From Bacillus mojavensis RO-H-1 = KCTC 3706 (GTDB taxonomy: Bacteria; Bacillota; Bacilli; Bacillales; Bacillaceae), in contig NZ_JH600286.1 in the NCBI RefSeq assembly GCF_000245335.1, forward strand, positions 402,210 to 466,209: a stretch of 64,000 bases of DNA. The letters are read 5' to 3'. Made by a program: the position numbers and the translations under genes. Of the stretch, positions 63,238 through 64,000 are shown one piece after another. Positions within the stretch are counted from its first letter, which is position 1. Every line of letters begins with the position of its first letter. The notes under the pieces are model-generated. The model was given only the letters and a program-made list of their open reading frames with translations. It was not told the DNA's origin and did not search any database.

Positions 63238-64000
63238 ATGTTTAAAGCATTATTCGGCGTTCTTCAAAAAATTGGGCGTGCGCTTATGCTTCCAGTTGCG
63301 ATCCTTCCGGCTGCGGGTATTTTGCTTGCGATCGGGAATGCAATGCAAAACAAGGACATGATCCAAGTCCTGCATTTCCTGAGCAATGACAATGTTCAGC
63401 TCGTAGCGGGTGTGATGGAAAGCGCTGGACAGATTGTTTTCGATAACCTTCCGCTTCTTTTCGCAGTAGGTGTAGCCATCGGGCTTGCCAACGGAGATGG
63501 AGTTGCCGGGATAGCAGCAATTATCGGTTATCTGGTGATGAACGTATCCATGAGTGCGGTTCTTCTTGCAAACGGAACCATTCCTTCCGATTCAATCGAA
63601 AGAGCCAAGTTCTTCACGGAAAACCACCCGGCATATGTAAACATGCTCGGCATACCTACCTTGGCGACAGGGGTATTCGGCGGTATTATCGTCGGTGTGC
63701 TGGCGGCATTGCTGTTTAACAAATTTTATACAATTGAATTGCCGCAATATCTTGGTTTCTTTGCGGGTAAACGTTTCGTACCGATTATTACGTCAATTTC
63801 CGCACTGATTCTGGGTCTTATTATGTTAGTGATCTGGCCTCCGATCCAGCATGGATTGAATGCCTTTTCAACTGGATTAGTGGAAGCGAATCCAACCCTT
63901 GCTGCATTTATTTTCGGGGTCATTGAACGTTCACTTATTCCATTTGGTCTGCATCACATTTTCTACTCGCCGTTCTGGTATGAATTCTTCAGCTACAAAA
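63238..64000 (+). CDS. ptsG: PTS glucose-specific transporter EIICBA, PtsG; 5' part only
   Basis: The window ends inside this gene; 254 codons are visible. They make up the first membrane helices of the EIIC domain: [33 protein letters not shown] and [13 protein letters not shown], with [13 protein letters not shown] at the end. PtsG takes up and phosphorylates glucose. ATG 63238 follows AGAGGAGG. The leader upstream is the GlcT target. Confidence 0.96.
   Translation, partial: MFKALFGVLQKIGRALMLPVAILPAAGILLAIGNAMQNKDMIQVLHFLSNDNVQLVAGVMESAGQIVFDNLPLLFAVGVAIGLANGDGVAGIAAIIGYLVMNVSMSAVLLANGTIPSDSIERAKFFTENHPAYVNMLGIPTLATGVFGGIIVGVLAALLFNKFYTIELPQYLGFFAGKRFVPIITSISALILGLIMLVIWPPIQHGLNAFSTGLVEANPTLAAFIFGVIERSLIPFGLHHIFYSPFWYEFFSYK

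Overview
The window is chromosomal DNA of a Bacillus subtilis-group bacterium. Gene content and order from ykoH to ptsG match what I remember of strain 168: ykoHIJ, mgtE, tnrA, ykzB-ykoL, ykoM-ykoT, ligD-ku, dgcW, ykoX/ykoY, sigI-rsgI, the mtn methionine-salvage cluster, spo0E-kinD, motAB, clpE, queCDEF, ykvR-ykvZ, glcT, ptsG. Many proteins differ from my memory of 168 at a scatter of residues, so this looks like a sister species or divergent subspecies. That is recollection, not an alignment. I see no rRNA, tRNA, CRISPR array or intact insertion sequence.

Layout. 1-5.4 kb: the end of a two-component kinase gene, two PepSY proteins, the M-box/mgtE magnesium locus, and tnrA divergent from ykzB-ykoL around one TnrA box. 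5.5-18.7 kb: a MarR regulator, glycosyltransferases, a phosphoesterase, the two-gene NHEJ system (ligD, ku), the MHYT-GGDEF-EAL protein DgcW, a DedA protein, and a manganese riboswitch with a TerC exporter. 18.7-29.2 kb: sigI-rsgI, sspD, ykrK/htpX, ktrD, sporulation kinase kinE with ogt, and several tiny genes. 29.2-37.2 kb: the complete methionine-salvage cluster, controlled by two SAM-I riboswitches of opposite orientation. 37.2-44.9 kb: spo0E, eag, kinD, mhqR, motAB and CtsR-controlled clpE. 45-48.8 kb: ykvI and the preQ1-riboswitch queCDEF operon. 48.8-53.2 kb: an accessory island at the place where strain 168, as I recall it, carries ykvN-ykvQ. 53.3-64 kb: ykvR, ykvS, ykvT, ykvU, stoA, PerR-type zosA, ykvY, ykvZ, glcT and the 5' part of ptsG.

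The accessory island is the least ordinary part. It holds a tyrosine-recombinase C-terminal remnant, two paralogous small HTH regulators with operator-like repeats between them, and a lipase-family protein with a helical, WXG/LXG-like tail at its C-terminus. A 103-aa helical protein follows the lipase gene in the same operon, and a membrane-anchored DUF1433-like protein is encoded divergently. This resembles a type VII-secreted lipase toxin with reversed domain order plus its immunity protein.

A second theme concerns sequence quality. Eleven single-base indels interrupt otherwise intact conserved genes: ykoH, ykoI, rsgI (two), mtnE, mtnW, the motA/motB junction, clpE (two), zosA and ykvZ. Each can be repaired by adding or removing one base in a run of identical bases, and most of the runs are poly-A/T. 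Sequencing or assembly error is the best explanation, and these genes should be read as probably intact in the organism.
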